From positions 1 through 38,914 of the forward strand of contig JAIKZT010000029.1 of assembly GCA_024682015.1 (NCBI GenBank): a stretch of 38,914 bases of DNA, read 5' to 3'. Positions 8,401 to 23,400 of this stretch are shown here, in pieces. This DNA is from Clostridia bacterium. GTDB taxonomy: Bacteria > Bacillota > Clostridia > Peptostreptococcales > Anaerovoracaceae. Numbering within the stretch: position 1 is the first letter of the stretch; each line of letters starts with the position of its first letter. The notes beneath the pieces were generated by a model. The model was not told the origin of the DNA. It was given only the letters and a program-made list of their open reading frames with translations, and ran no database searches. The translations under genes and the position numbers were made by a program.

Positions 8401-11400
8401 AAACGACGCGCACCGACACGTTCCTGACTGCGGAAGCCGTTGCAGCCTCGTATTATTACGGCATCCGCATCCTCGACAGCCGCGGCCTGTTCAGTTCCAT
8501 GAAGACCGTCGGCCCTGTCAAGCCTCTCGCGGACGAGGCGAAGCCGGAGATCGGGTTCGACAGCCTGGCGGAAGGCCAGTACGTCAACGACGACAATTAC
8601 GCCTGGTTCTACAGCAGGGATAACAGTTCGGTGGCACACGTCACGGCGACTTTTGTTGCGGACGACGGCACCGAGACAGCTTTGACCGGTTCACCATGGT
8701 CGTATGACTACGTGAAGACCGAGGATTGGCATCAGATCTACTACGGAGATCTCGCGGACGGCGCGTATACGCTGCGCATAACGGCTGCCGACCCCTTCGG
8801 CAACGCAGAGACGGCAGAGCTGCATTTCTATAAGGACAGCACGGCGCCTGCTGCACCCACGCTTACGACCTCCTCGGCTCCGGGCAAGATCGAGCTGCGC
8901 TGGTCCGCTGTCGACGACGCAGGCATCGTCGGTTACCGCGTCTACGTCTCGAGCGACGAGACCGGCGGCTATTCTTCGGTCAGCGGCCTCATCACTGAGC
9001 GGGCCTTCACGTATCCCGAGGGCGACTGGTCGTTCCTCACGCCGGACGAAGCGTACTGGTTCAAAGTCTCGGCCATCGACCGCGCCGGCAACGAGACGCT
9101 GTCCGCCCCCGTGAAGGGCACTGCGGGCAAGTACAACCCGTCCATCCGCATCACGGCTGAGAACCCCAGGCTGGGCGACGATATCGAGATCGCCTACAGC
9201 CAGTTCCAGCTGCACGAATATGTGTACTTCTATCTGGACGGCGAGACAACGGAGTTCACCGATGGCTGGGTCGATGACCCGACCACGGAGCAGACCGTTA
9301 CGCTCTCTGGCAGCACGGTGCTGCGCGGCGTGCACACCATCAAGGCGGTCGGGCAGAGCAGCGGCGCGGTCGCGCAGCTGCGCATCACCATCGCGGACCT
9401 CGCGCCGGCGCTCACGCTGTCGCAGAGCACCGTGGCCGAGGGCGGCAGCTTTACTGCGACGGTCAGCGGATTCCCCGCGGACAAGGCGGTATACTTCTAC
9501 ATCAATCCGCTCGACACCCGTACGACTGCGGACGGCTATTATAACTACCTGTCGTACGACGCCTCCGGCACGAATTCCAGAGACATGTCTCTGAAATACG
9601 ATCTCGGAAGCCCTGCTCCCGGAAGCTACATCCTGCGCGCGGTCAACCCCGACACCGGGCTCTCCGCGGAAGCGCGTCTGACGGTCGTAACGACCGAGAT
9701 CGCGCTCCACTATGCGGGCGAAGCGGTCACCCCGGGCGCATACGAGTACTTCCTTGCGGACGGCCTCGGCAACGGCTACGTCGACGAGTACATCGTCTAC
9801 ATGGACGGCGCGGAGATCACCACGAGCACCTGGTACGAAGCGGCAAACGGCTTCGGCATTACGATCCCCGCATCCGCGGAAGGCAAGGGCTCCGTCCTGG
9901 TGACGGTCAGCCAGCCCTCCACCGGACGGCAGGCTTCCGTTTCCGTGCCCGTCGCGCGGCATACGGCAACGCTTGAAACGAGCGTCCCGACCGTCGGATT
10001 CGAAGAGTTTACCATCACGGGCAGCGGCTTCAACGCGGGCGAGACCGTGAAGCTCTACGTGGACGGCGCGGAGGTCTCGAGTTCCTACACGGGCGACGGT
10101 ACCGTCTCGCTCACCCGTTCGTTCGGCTACGACGCCGCGGCCGGCAAGCACAGCCTCGCCCTGGAGGGCCAGACCAGCGGTCTGAAGGCTGCCGGCAGCA
10201 TCCAGCACACCGACACCGTGCAGACGATCGCGCTTTCCGGCGCGCCGACGCTCTATCAGAACCTCACCGTATACGCCATCGACTTCAAGCCGGGCGAGAC
10301 CGTGGCGTTCAGCGTCAACGGCGGCGTCTACACCGCAAACCGCAGCGCAGACGGCACCGGCGCGGCGCAGTACACGATCGACAACCTCGATCTGGCGCCC
10401 GAGGGCGGCATCTACACCTTCACGGCGACAGGCCAGACGAGCGGACGCACCGCGTTCTACGGCGTATCCGCAGTCTCGGGCGGCGATCTGACGCTGTCCT
10501 ATTCCGGCACCATCCGCAGCGGCAGCCCTATCACCATCACGGCAGCGGGTCTGGACGCGGGTGAGACCGCCGACGTCATCGTCAACAACAGAGCCCAGGC
10601 TCCGGTCGCGGCGGACGGCAGCGGCAATGCTTCTGTCGTCTACACCGTGCCCGCGGGCTACGAGGGCAGCCTTGCCGTGTCCGTGAGAGGGCAGACCTCT
10701 CAGCGCTGGGGCGAAACGATGCTCACGGCTATGGGCTATACGCCCGCCATTTCCGCGTCCCCGGCCTCCCCGGCCGCGGGCAGCGCGCTTACCGTCAGCG
10801 TCAGCGGACATCGTCCGGGAGCCGCTCTCCAGCTCCTGTTCGACGGCCGCGTCGCAGACGATACGATCGCAGCGAACGGCGAAGGCATTGCCTCCATCGC
10901 GTACACCATCCCCGCGGACACCGTGAGCGGCGCGCATACGGCGGCCGTGTTTGACCCGGCTTCCGGACTGCTCGTGCAGACGACCGTCAACGTCGCAGCG
11001 GCGGTCCCCCGCGTGAGCGTGCCCGCAAGCGCGGCGCCCGGACAGACCATCACGCTCGGCGCGACCGGCTTGCTCGACGGCGAAAAGGTGCGCATCGCGG
11101 TGAACGGCAAGTCTCTCGGCGATCCGTTTACAGCTTCGGCCGGCGCGGTAAGCACGACTTACACGCTGCCGCAGAACGCGGCGGAAGGCGCCTGGAGGGT
11201 CACGTTCGCCTTTGAAAAGGCAGCGCAGACCGCGCAGCAGGCGTTTACGGTCGCCGCGTCCGCCGCTGCCATCACGGCAGCCATGAGCGGCGACAACACG
11301 ATCGCGATCAGCGCCACCGGCTTCCTGCCGAATGAAACGCTGACGGTCTACTTCGACCACAGAGACATCAACGCCTCGCTCGGCGGCATCACGACCAACG

Positions 11401-14400
11401 GCGAAGGCGCGCTCAGCGCTGCCTACACGCTGCCCGTGGACGCCGCATCCGGCGACCACGAGGTGAGCGCCATCGGCCGCACGAGCAACCGCAGGGCCGT
11501 CGGCACGGTATCCGTTCCCGAGATCGGACCTGCGATCTCCGTGGCGGGCGCCGCGGAAGGGCAGGCGGGCACGACGCTGTCGTACAGCGGCCAGAACTTC
11601 ACGAGCAACGGCACGTACGACCTGTACTTCGAGAGCGAACTGCTCGCCTCGGGCCAGAGCGCGGACGTGTACGGCGACATCAGCGGTTCGTTCACGGTGC
11701 CCGGCGGCTACGGCGACGGACGTTATAAGCTCATCGCCAGCGACCTGGCCAGCGGCAAGGCAGCCATCTGCTACATCCGCATCGACACGACCGCTCCCGC
11801 GGCCCCGGCTCTCACCGTCACCCCGCGCAAGCAGGGCGTCGATCTGAACTGGACGGCCCCCGCGGACGAGGATGTCGCGTCCTACACGGTGTACGTGAGG
11901 GAAGAGGGCGGCGCGGCATACACGACGCTCGCGACGCTCGACCTGACCGTCACGAGTTTTGCGCACGACATGCACAGCGACGTCTTCCCGCTTACAGCCG
12001 GCAAACGCTACGAATACACCGTTACCGCCACCGACCGCCTCGGAAACGAAGGCGACAAATCCCTCTCGATGTCCGCGCAGCTGTCCGACGGCAGCGACGC
12101 GCCGAACGTCACGTCCGCCTACATGAACACGGGCGGATCCCTGCAGGTGGGCAGCGAATGGCTTTCGACCGTCAGCGGCTCCGAGAACCGCGCGGACATC
12201 TACGTGTCCGACGACCAGGCCGTGGTCTCCGCCAGCGTTGCTGCTGCGAAGGACGGCGGCGAATTCGAGACGCTCGCGACGACGGATGTCCTGTCGTACA
12301 ACGGCAGCTACAGCGGCAGCGTGCACTACCACGCGCAGGTTCTCGTCGATACGGGAAGACTGGCGGACGGCGCGCATAAGTTCCGCTTCAGCGCTGTCGA
12401 CAGCTCTGGCAAGACCGGCAGCTACGAGCGCCGCTACTTCGTGGACAACACCGCCCCGGGTCCCGTTACGGATCTGAACGTCAAGGCCGGCGCCAACAGG
12501 CTCACGGTCTCCTGGAACTGGGCGGCGGACGAGTACGGGCTTGACCGCTACGAGGTGAAGTACTCGACGAGCAGCAGTTTCCCGGACGATTACGAGATCA
12601 CGAAGACCCAGACCGTCTGGTATTACAACGGCACGAAGACCGCCGTGCTGCGCAGTCTGGATCCGACGAAGACGTACTATGTGCGGGTCACCGCGATCGA
12701 CGAGGCGGGCAACCGCAGCACGTACGCGGAAGGATCCGGCCAGCCGTTCGTCGATACCGAGAAGCCCGTCATCACGGGCATATCGCCCGACAGGGAGAAA
12801 CTCGGCAGATCGTTCTCGTTCTCCGTCGAAGGGACCGACAACGACGAGATCAATTGGAGTTCGCTGAAGGCGGAGATCAACGCCGGCGCGGGAGGAGCCT
12901 ACGAGCTTCTCGGCAGCGGCGGCAGATACCTCTATGTCAGCGACAAGGATTATAACGGCACGTACACGGTGCGCTTCACGGTCGAAGACCAGACCGGCAA
13001 CAAGTCGGATCCGTTCGAGATCACCCGCACGTTCGACGCGCAGGTCAGCGCGGTCACCGGCCTTGCGGCTGCTTCTGCCGCAGGCGGCATCAAGCTCACC
13101 TGGAACAGGGTGATGGACAACGACCTGTCGTACTACTACGTATACCGCAGCGTTGACGGTGGCGAATTCTATTACAGGACCTCGCTGTCCCCGCTGAAGA
13201 TCACGACCGGCAGCGGCGCTTCCTGGACGGATTACGACGTCGAAGAGGCCAAGACCTATACGTACAAGATCCTCGCCGTGGACGACGTCGACAACAGGAG
13301 CGATCTGGCTTCGGCTGAGGAGGCTTCTGCCGAGAAGGGCATGTTCAGCCCGGCCGTTGCGCTCGCGCCGGCTGCAGACGTCGCTCCCGGAAGCGTGATC
13401 CAGGTCACCGGCACCGGATTCCGCGGCGGAGAGTACGTCTACGGCTACATCGATGAGGACGCGAGTTCCATCTTCGGCGCCTACGCGGACGACGAGGGCA
13501 GCCTCTCCGTCGCCTGGAGCTACGTAAGGGCGACCGGAGAAGGATCACATACCATCAAACTCAAGGGATGGTCCTCCGAGGCGGAAGCCAGCGCGGTCTT
13601 CACGAGCAAGCCGGCTCCGCTGCCCGCTCCCGACGCTCCGGTCTCCGAACCGGGCATGATGTACGTCGACCTGTCCTGGAGCAGCGTGGAAGGCGCGTCC
13701 TACTACCGCGTCTACCGCAGCGAAGGCTCCGAGGCGGAAGCCCTGCTCGCGGACCGCGTGTACGGCACGAGCTACCGCGACAGCGACGTCGGCATCTCCG
13801 GAGACTCCGGAAAGATCTACACCTATACCATCACCGCGGTCGACCGTTACGGCACGGAGAGCGCGCACAGCGCCTCCACCGTCAACAGGCCCGACGCGGA
13901 TAAGACCGACCCCGAGATCAGCGTATTCACGTTCCAGCGCACCGGAAACGACGTGCGGCTCATCGCCGAGGCTTCCGACGACCTGCGCATCGGCAAGGTC
14001 ATTTTCCGCTACAAGCCTGAGGCGGCAGGGGACGGCGCTTACGTCCTGATCGCGGAAACGCCCGCATCGGGCAACGTGAAATCGGCTACGCTTTCCGCCG
14101 TATTCGACGTGAGCGCTCTCGCGGACGGCAGCTACACGCTGTCGGCCCAGGCCGTGGACGCCGCGGGCCGCGTGTCCTCGCCTGTCACGAAGACGCTCAC
14201 TATCAGCTCGCAGGCGCCCGGCGTGCCCGTCAGCCTGACGGCGACGGCCGGCCAGATGCGCATCTCCCTCGCCTGGGAGGAGCCTGCCGCGGGCGACGTG
14301 CCCGTAGCGCACTACAACGTCTACAGAAAGGCAGGAACGGAGGACTTCGCGTTCCTCGCGTCCACGACCTTAACGACGTATACCGATCTGGCGGTCAAGG

Positions 14401-17400
14401 CCGGAACGAACTACCAGTATAAGGTCACGGCTCTCAGCGATACCGAAGCCGAAGGCGCCGCGAGCACCGCGACTGCCGCCATCGCGCCGCTGGCCGATAC
14501 CGTCGCGCCCGTCATCACGGGCTGGCAGACGCCGGCCGGAACCCGCATGGCGGGGACGATCTCCCTGGCTGTGACCGCTACGGACAACGTGGCAGTCGAC
14601 CACGTGGACTTCTTCCTCGTCAGCGGCGGCACAGAGACGAAGCTGGGAACGTCCCAGACCGGCTCGCTGTCCGTGACCACGGCCGAGTACGTCCAGGAGG
14701 GCGAACTCACGTTCAAGGCGGTCGCTTATGACGCGGCAGGCAACTCCGCGGACAGCAGCATCGCCTACAAGATCGACAACCTGGCTCCCGCGGCCCCGGT
14801 CCTCACCGGATCCGCCACGGAGCTGTCCGTCACGCTGCGCTGGACCATGGCGGCTTCGCCGAAGGATCTGGCGAAATACAGGATCTACAGGGTCACGCCG
14901 GCCACCGGCTCGACCCCGGCTTCGTATGCGCTTCTCGGCGAGACGTCCGCGAGCTTCTACGTGGTCAGCACGAACGTCGAGAACGGCGTGTACTGCGTCA
15001 CCGCTCTGGACGACCTGAACAACGAGAGCATCTATTCCAACACCGTGACCTGCACGCCGGGCACCGATACGACGGCGCCCGACATCGCGTCTTTCTTCAG
15101 CCCGGACATCGTCCGCGCCGAGGCGACGCTGTCCATCACGGCGGAGGACAACACCGCCATCGCGTCGTACCGCATCGAGTACCGTCCGATGACGGCGAAT
15201 GAAACGACCGGCGCCATCGTGCCCGCAGAGGGCGCGGATGCCCCGTGGTATCTGCTCGCGAACGGCACCTGGGATTCCCTGGCCGGCACGACGACGAAGG
15301 CGGCCTCCTGGGATACGCTGGCCGTGGTCACCGGCGAAGACGGGCCCGAGGCGAAGTTCCCGGACGGCCTGTACGACCTGCGCCTGACCCTCACGGACGC
15401 TGCCGGCAACAGCGCTGCCGAGACGGCGCGCGCGACCGTGGCCAACGATCCGCCGACGGCTCCCGACGGCTTCCGCGTGGATTCCGGCGAGTGGCGGCTC
15501 ATCGTCAGCTGGAAGAGCGCGGCCGGAAACGACGCTTCGGCGTACGTCATCTACAGAAAGATCAACAACGGCGAGTACGAATACCTCACCACGACGACGT
15601 CCAACGTCTACGTGGACAGCGGGCTCGACCCGGTGAACCAGTACTACTATCAGGTCGCCATGGAGAACGACCTGGGCAAGCAGGGTCCGCGCACGAGCGA
15701 CTACAGCGGCGGCGGCACGCTGCCGGCCGGCGTCAAGACCAGGCCCGACGCGGAAACGTCCATGCCCGTCATCATGAACATGATCCCGGCGCAGGGCAGC
15801 CGCTTCAACGCGGGCCTCAACCTGCAGCTGCAGGTGAACGACGCCGTCATGCTCAGCACCGTCGAACTGTGGAAGGCCTACCTGGGCGAATCGAGCGCGA
15901 GCACCGTGCCCGACGACGCCTCCTGGGAGTCCATCGGCATCATCGACGCGAGCGGCCTCGCGAAGGAACTGGTCTATACCTCGGATTCCGACATCTTCGG
16001 CACCGAACTGTTCGTCGTGAAGCCGTCCGGCGGCAAGATCGACACCTCGTCCTGGGCGCAGGGCAGCTATGCCATCAAGGCCATCGTGCGCAACATGGGC
16101 GCCACGCCTGCGGAGCAGATCAAGACCTACTTCAAGGACGACACGCCTCCCGCGCAGCCGACGCTTTCGCTGTCTGACCCGCAGACCGGCGGCACCGTCA
16201 ACCTGAGCTGGACGGCCGGCGGGGCGGACGTCGCCTACTACAGCGTCCTCCGTTCGACCGACGCGTCGGCGGACGTCAGCGCCTACGAGGAGATTGCAAG
16301 GCCGCTGAGCCCAGCCTATACCGACACGGGCCTCACCGACGGCACGACGTATTACTATATGATCGTCGTCGTGGACAACGCCGGCAACGAGAGCACGCCT
16401 TCCGCGCGCCAGAGCATCGCTCCGACCGCGGTCTCCGACCTGGGCATCTACGGCGTCTACACGAGCCCGGCGACGCTCGTCGCGGGCCGCAGCAACGCCA
16501 TCCGCGCGTCCCTGCGCAACAGCGGCAACGCCGCGGCTGACGGCGTGGTCACGTTCTTCTACGGCAGCGCCCTCATCGGCTCTGCCGAGATCAGGCTGGC
16601 TGCCAATACCGCGGGCGAGGCTGAGATCAGCTGGAACGCGCCTGCGGAACTGCCTGCGATGATCGACATCCGCGCGGAGGTCTCCACAAAGCAGAACACC
16701 GATGCCAACGCGGCCAACAACACCTGGACGGGCGAGAACCTCAAGGTCAACAAGCCTCCCGTGGCGGTCATCGTCCTGCCCGCGCCCAACGCGGACGGAG
16801 GCTACGACTCCGGCGCCACCTACAGCTTCGGCGCAGCCGGTTCCGCCGATCCCGACGGCACCATCGTGCGCTACCGCTGGGACTTCGGCAACGGGAAGAA
16901 GGGCGACTACGCCACGAGCCCGACAGCCTTCAACGCGCCCGGCCGCTACACCGTTTCGCTCACCGTCACCGACGACCTGGGCGCGACGACGACGGCTGAA
17001 CAGACCATCACCGTCGGCGACAACCGTCCGGACCTCTTCATCGAGTCCGTCCGCTGGACGCCGACCGATCCCGAGGAGGGCGACATGGTCACCATCACCG
17101 CGGTCCTGGGCAACAGTGGACTCGGCGACGCGACCCTGGGCTTCCTCACGGGCTTCTATATCGATAACCGCTACCTCGGCTACACGAAGACGGACGTCGA
17201 CGGAACCGGCGTCTCACTCGGCGTGGGTCAGACGACGGAAGTCACGTTCCAGTATCAGGCGACCGCCGGCACGCACATCGTCAAGGTCGTCGCCAACGAC
17301 ATCCTCGACAACCTGTCCGAGACGAGCAAGAGCAACAACGTCAAGAGCGAAGTGCTGAGCAGCGTGCAGCTCGATTTCGCGGATGTGGAAGTCTCCAACG

Positions 17401-20400
17401 TCCGCTGGGATCCGGCTCCCGCCGACAATCTCTTCGATACGCAGGCACCGTTCGTTTACCGCGCGGATCTGCGCAACATCGGCAAGGCGGACGCGGCTAA
17501 CTTCAGCGTGTCCCTGTACGTGGACGACGAGTTCGCCGGCCGCCAGACCGTGCCCATCCTCGCGGCAGGCGCCAGCACGCAGGTCAGCTTCCCCGCCGTT
17601 CCGAGCCCCGGCATCCACCGGGTCGAGGTGCGCGCGGACGACCTGAACCCCGTCCTCGTCGAAGCGGACGTGGAGAACAACATCAGTTCCGTCACGACGG
17701 AGAAGTTCAGCGTGCACTATCCCGAACTGTCCGTCACCGAGGTCACCTGGAGGCCGACGGAGACCACGCTCACGGACGGCACGTCGCTGCTGTTCACGGC
17801 CAAGCTTTCCAACGTCAGCTCCATTGCCGTCACCGACAGCTTCAAGGTGAGCTTCACCATGGACGGACGCGTCTTCAGGACCGTTACCGTCGACGGCATC
17901 GGCGCAGGCGAAGTCAAGGAAGTCCAGGCCAAGTGGGCGGCCGCGAACGGCTCCCACAAGCTGGGCGTCATCGTTGACCCGCAGCACGAGGTCACCGACC
18001 CGGATACGACGATCCGCAAGGACGTGGAGATCCCGCGGCTGTCCATCATCTACCCGAATGTCTGCGTTACGAACGTCAGCTACAGCCCGCTGCGCGTGGA
18101 GGCCGGCAAGACCGTCAGCTTCCTCGCCACCATCACCAATAACAACGTGGCGACCGCCTTCAAGCGGTTCACCGTCGGCCTGTACGTCGACGGCAAGGCC
18201 GTATCCGGCGCCGGCATCGACGGCATCCGCGGATTCTCCACGGTGCCTGTCGTGCTCACGTGGAAGCCCGAGACGGGCGGCGCGCACAACGTGCAGATCG
18301 TCGCGGACTGCTACGGCGAACTGAAGATGGACGCGCCCGCGGAGGGCACGTACCGGACGTGGTCGTCCACCATCAACGTGGGCGAGTCCCTCGTCATGAA
18401 GACGAGCCCGAGCGAGGCAGACCAGGAGGCCGACGAACTGGCCGTCCTGTTCACGACGGACGAGGAGAAGATCACGCTCACGGCGGATCTGCGGCATTCG
18501 TCCAACAAGGATAAGGTCCTCACGCCGGACGACGACGCGGAGGCGCTCTACACCATCAGCTACGGCGACGAAGTCGTGGAAGGCCTCAGCGGCTCGATGC
18601 GCTTCGATTACGCGAACCAGGTCTTCACGGCCGACGTTCCGATCGCCACGCTCTCCAGCGGCACGTATCAGCTCGACATCACGGGCCGGTGCGGCGCGGA
18701 CAGCGTCACGGCGCCGACCACGAACCTCAAGATCATGGTCAGCGGCAACGTCCGGATCGAGACGAACAAGACGAGCTATCAGCTCGGCGAGAGCATCTAC
18801 GTCAACGGCACGTTCCTGTACGACGACGGCACGCCCGTCGCCGGCGAGCGCGTCGTGCTCGACTACATGCTGCAGCCGCCTCTGAAGGAGCCCGTCCTCA
18901 CGACGGACGCCAACGGCAAGGAAGTCCTGATGCGCTATCAGGCGGAGGAGATCGTCTTCGTCGAGACGGACGAGAACGGCGCTTACTCCAGCGTCTTCAC
19001 CCCGTTCACGGGCGAAGCCGGCGAGTGGGTCATCGAGGCCTTCGGCTTCAAGAAGATGCTCGGCACTGGCGCGCAGACCTCCGTTACGGTCTGGGGCCTG
19101 GCGAGCTCGCCTGCGGCCCTGAAGCTTACGGCTGCCGAGAATTCGCAGTTCTCCAGGGAGATCACGGTGCGCAACCCGTCCCCGAAGAACCCGGACGGCA
19201 CGCCGATCACGGGCCTTACCGCTTCTCTGGTGCAGAAGAGCGGCACGGGCGTAACGGCCACGCTGGATACGTCCGCCATGGCCAGAACGCTCGCGCAGGG
19301 CGGACAGACATCCGTCCAGCTCAACGTCTCGGCAGCGCTCGGCTGCTCCGAGACCGCCGATTTCGAGATCACGTTCACGTCCGACCAGGGCGCGTACTGC
19401 AAGACGCAGGTCCATCTGAACCTCGTCCCGGCGACGCCGCTGCCCGTTACGGACCAGAAGAAGGTCTCCGTCGGCATCAACCCCGGCGACACCGCATCGC
19501 GCGTGCTCACCGTTACGAACAAGGGCAAGGGAGTCCTCACGGGCCTGCAGGCGACCGTTCCGGCAAGCCTGCCGTGGGTCAGCGCCGGCGCCTTCGCCAA
19601 GACGACGCTGCAGCCGAACGAGAGCACGACGTTCACCGTCAGCTTCGCGCCCGGCACGTCCGTAGCGCTCGGCCAGTATCAGGATACGCTCGTCGTCTCC
19701 GACGGCACGGGCAAGTTCTATGCCAACGTGGCGCTGTCCGCCGAGGTCACCGCCATGAAGACCGGCGGCATCTCGCTGCGCGTCTCCGACGACGTGGGCA
19801 GCCTCGTGTCCGGCGCGACCGTCACGCTCATCTCCAAGGATGAGTACGTCAGCATCGCGGGCGGCGTCGAGAGCACCTACTACGCCAACTTCAGCGCGCA
19901 GACCGACGCATCCGGCATCGCGCAGTTCTACGACAAGCCCCTGGGCGTGTACGACCTGGTCATCAACGCCACGGGCCGCGAAAAGTACGTGGGCGAATGC
20001 GAGATCATGCCTTCGTCCGGCGCTCCGTTCACGGAGATCACCATGAAGAACCTGCCCGTTCAGATCGAATGGACGGTGGTTCCGACCACGATCGTCGACG
20101 AGTACGAGATCAAGCTCGAACTCACGTTCGGCGCGCACATCCCGACGCCGTCCTTCGGCTTCAACCCGCCCTGGGTGAACGTCCCGAAGAACGTCACGGA
20201 ACCCATCTACCTCGAGGCCAACGTGGTCAACACAGGTCTCATCCCCATCACCGACGTCGTCGCGTCCATCGTCCGCGAGAACAAGACCGATACGGGCATC
20301 AGCATCGTGGGCGGCGGATACATCGGCGAGATCGGCGCGCAATCTTCCGCGCGGATCAAGCTGCTCGTCCAGCCCGGCGTGTACAACCTGCCGTACGGCA

Positions 20401-23400
20401 CGAACGCGAGCGGCTTTGCGAAGAACTACATCCAGTTCGAAGGTTCCTACGTGTCGTTCGATCCGGATACGGGCCTGCCCGTCGATCCGGCTCCGATGAT
20501 TACCGGCAGCCTGCCGCTGTACAACCCGAGCAACACGACGGTCACGGTGGAGGCGCGCCTGCCCGAGAACAACAACAAGGTGGTGGAGGAGAAGATCCAG
20601 CTGCCGGAAGGCCAGCTGGAGGAGATCCGCTACATCGCCCCCGAGGGCATCGATAAGGAGAAGGAGCTGTCTCAGGACGGCGGTTCGGTCTACGAGATCG
20701 TCAAGCTCAGCCTGAGCCAGACAGCCACGCTCGAACGCCAGGCCTTCGACGCGACGCTGAAGGTCACGAACGGCTATCCCGAGTACGCGCTGAACAACCT
20801 GCGCGTCGACGTGCTCGTCAAGGACGAGAACGGCACGGACGTCTCCGGCAAGAACTTCATCATCGCGACGGGCGTTCAGGGGATCGCCGACGTGGACGGC
20901 AACGGACAGCTGCCTTCGGGCGGCGCGCTCACGGCCACGTGGCAGATCATCCCCGGCGCAGACCTGGGCGGCACGAGCCCGGACGGCATCACGTACTACG
21001 CCTCCGCGCTGGTTTCCTATTACGTCAACGGCCAGCTGGTCCAGACGGAGACGGACGGCGTGCCCATCACGATCCTGCCGCAGCCCAAGCTGACGCTGAA
21101 CTACTACGTCCCGCACAACATCCTGTCCAACACCCCGTTCCGCCTGGGCGTAACGGTGGAGAACTACGGATTCGGCGAGGCGATGAATCTCAACATCAAC
21201 TCCGGCCAGCTGAAGATCGAGAGCAACCAGTCCGGCATGATCACAGACTTCGAGATCATCGGCAGCTCGTTCGGCGAGACGTCCGGCAGCGAGTTCCGCC
21301 TGGCCTTCGGCAACGTGCCCGCGGCCACACAGGAATTCAACACCGAGACGAACGAATGGGAGACCGTTCCCAGCAAGGTGTCCGGCTACTGGCTGGTCCG
21401 CTGGAGGATGCCCGTCTCCGAAGAGCCTTACGAAGGCGAATTCCGCGAATTCAAGGCGACGCTCACGCACAAGGATTACAAGGGCGTGCAGCTGAACCCG
21501 CTCATCGTCGCGGCCAACACAAGCATCATAGGCAAGGACGGCGTCCTCGCGGGCAAGGAAGGCGGAGAGAAGGGCGTTGCGCTCGTCAACGAGGGCAACA
21601 CCGGCTTCGTCGATTACCTGCTCAACCTGGATACCGGCCTGCGCCTGCCGATCTACGTGCCCGACAGGCTGACCACGACGCATCTCTACGATGGCCATAC
21701 CATGACGGTGAAGGCTGACGGCGCGCCCAAGGGCACGACGGCCCGCTACCAGGTCATCATGATCCCCGAGCCCGAAGGGTCCGGCAACGTCGCATCCGTC
21801 AAGCGCAGCCTGAAGGCGGACGGTTCGGACGCGGTCACGCTGTCCCCGGGCAACTACTGGAAGGATTACGGCTACATCTACATCGTGAGCGAGATGCCCA
21901 TGAACGTAGCCGACGATCTCACGCGCACGTTCGCCGATTCCTACTTCTTCGTGGACTTCGGCAGCGCCGCGTTCCTCGAATCCGTCGATTACTCGCGGTT
22001 CACGTACGTCCAGTGCGACGCGGACGAACCCGGCGCCATCCAGCTGGGCAACGGCAATACGGGCTGGTTCCTGAAGAACGAGGCCTTCTACGATACGGGC
22101 ATCTATCCCGACGCGGGAGACCGCGACATCCGCCTGCGCGCCGTCATCGACAACCGCGACAAGGAGGCCTTCAACGGCTTCGTCCGGTTCACGGCGACGT
22201 ACGAAGGCGAGACGACGCCCGAGTGGACGAGCCTCGACATCCCCGTCAGCGGCGTACAGCCGTACGCCATCCAGGCGGTCTACGCTCCGGGCTGGCAGCC
22301 GGCGAAGGGCGGCACGTACACCATCACGGCCAAGCTCTATCACAGCGGCGCCACGGATCCGTTCACCACGCTCAGCAGCGAGGCGGTCATCAACGAACCG
22401 CCGTACAGCCACGCGGGCGCGGACATCGCCAACGCCGTCATGGGCCAGCCGGTCCGCTTCGACGGCAGCCGCTCCTACGATAAGGACGGCTACATCGGCA
22501 GTTTCGTCTGGGACTTCGGCGACGGCGAGAGCGGTTTCGGCCCGACGCCGGAGCACGTCTACCAGAAGGCCGGCACGTACCGCGCAAGCCTGTACGTCAC
22601 GGACAGCAACCTGTCGCAGACCGATCCGTACTGGTTCGATGAACACGACCAGAAGATGGGTCAGAACGACTACAACTACTTCTCCGTCATCCAGGTGACG
22701 GTAAACGCGGACTGCCCCGACCTGTTCATCAACGGCATAGCGTTCAACAAGACCAATCCGGATGCTGGCGAGGTCGTCACGGCGACCGCCACGATCCAGA
22801 ACGGCACGCTGCCCAACACGGGCGGCCTGCAGCCCACAGGTGCGGACGCTTACTATCTGGTGGGCTTCTACCTCAACGACAGCTTCCTTGGCTACGAGGA
22901 GGTGACGGGCAACCTCGAAGTCGGCGCCACGAGAAACGTGTCCTACACGTTCGAGGCGATCGGAGGCCCGCAGAAGTTCACGGCCATCGTCAACGACATC
23001 GGCCGCAACGTCCGCGAGGTCAACTACGACAACAACCGCAGGGACGAGGTGCTCTCCGGCACGGTCACGAGTTTCGCCGACCTGTCGGCCGAGACCCTCA
23101 CGGCTGCGCTCGTGGACGGCTCCACCATCTCGTGGGGCACGCCCATCGCGGTCAGCGCTTCCGTCAAGAACCTGGGCAACGCCGCGGCAGAGGCCTTCAA
23201 GGTGCTGCTGTACGACGGCGACAAGCTCGTCTCTTCCAAGCTCGTCGAAGGGCTTGCGAAGGGAGAGACGGAGAATCTCAGCTTTACCTGGAGACCCGAG
23301 ACGGGCGGCGCTCACACGCTGAAGCTCGTCGCAGACGGTCCTATCTCCGCAGTTGTCGAGATGGCGGAAGAGAACAACGCGAAGGAGCTCGTCTACACCG

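Noticed and set aside
8691..12377. Antisense open frame of 1,228 codons within the giant gene
   Set aside because: Opposite strand of the Ig-like array; no recognisable protein features.
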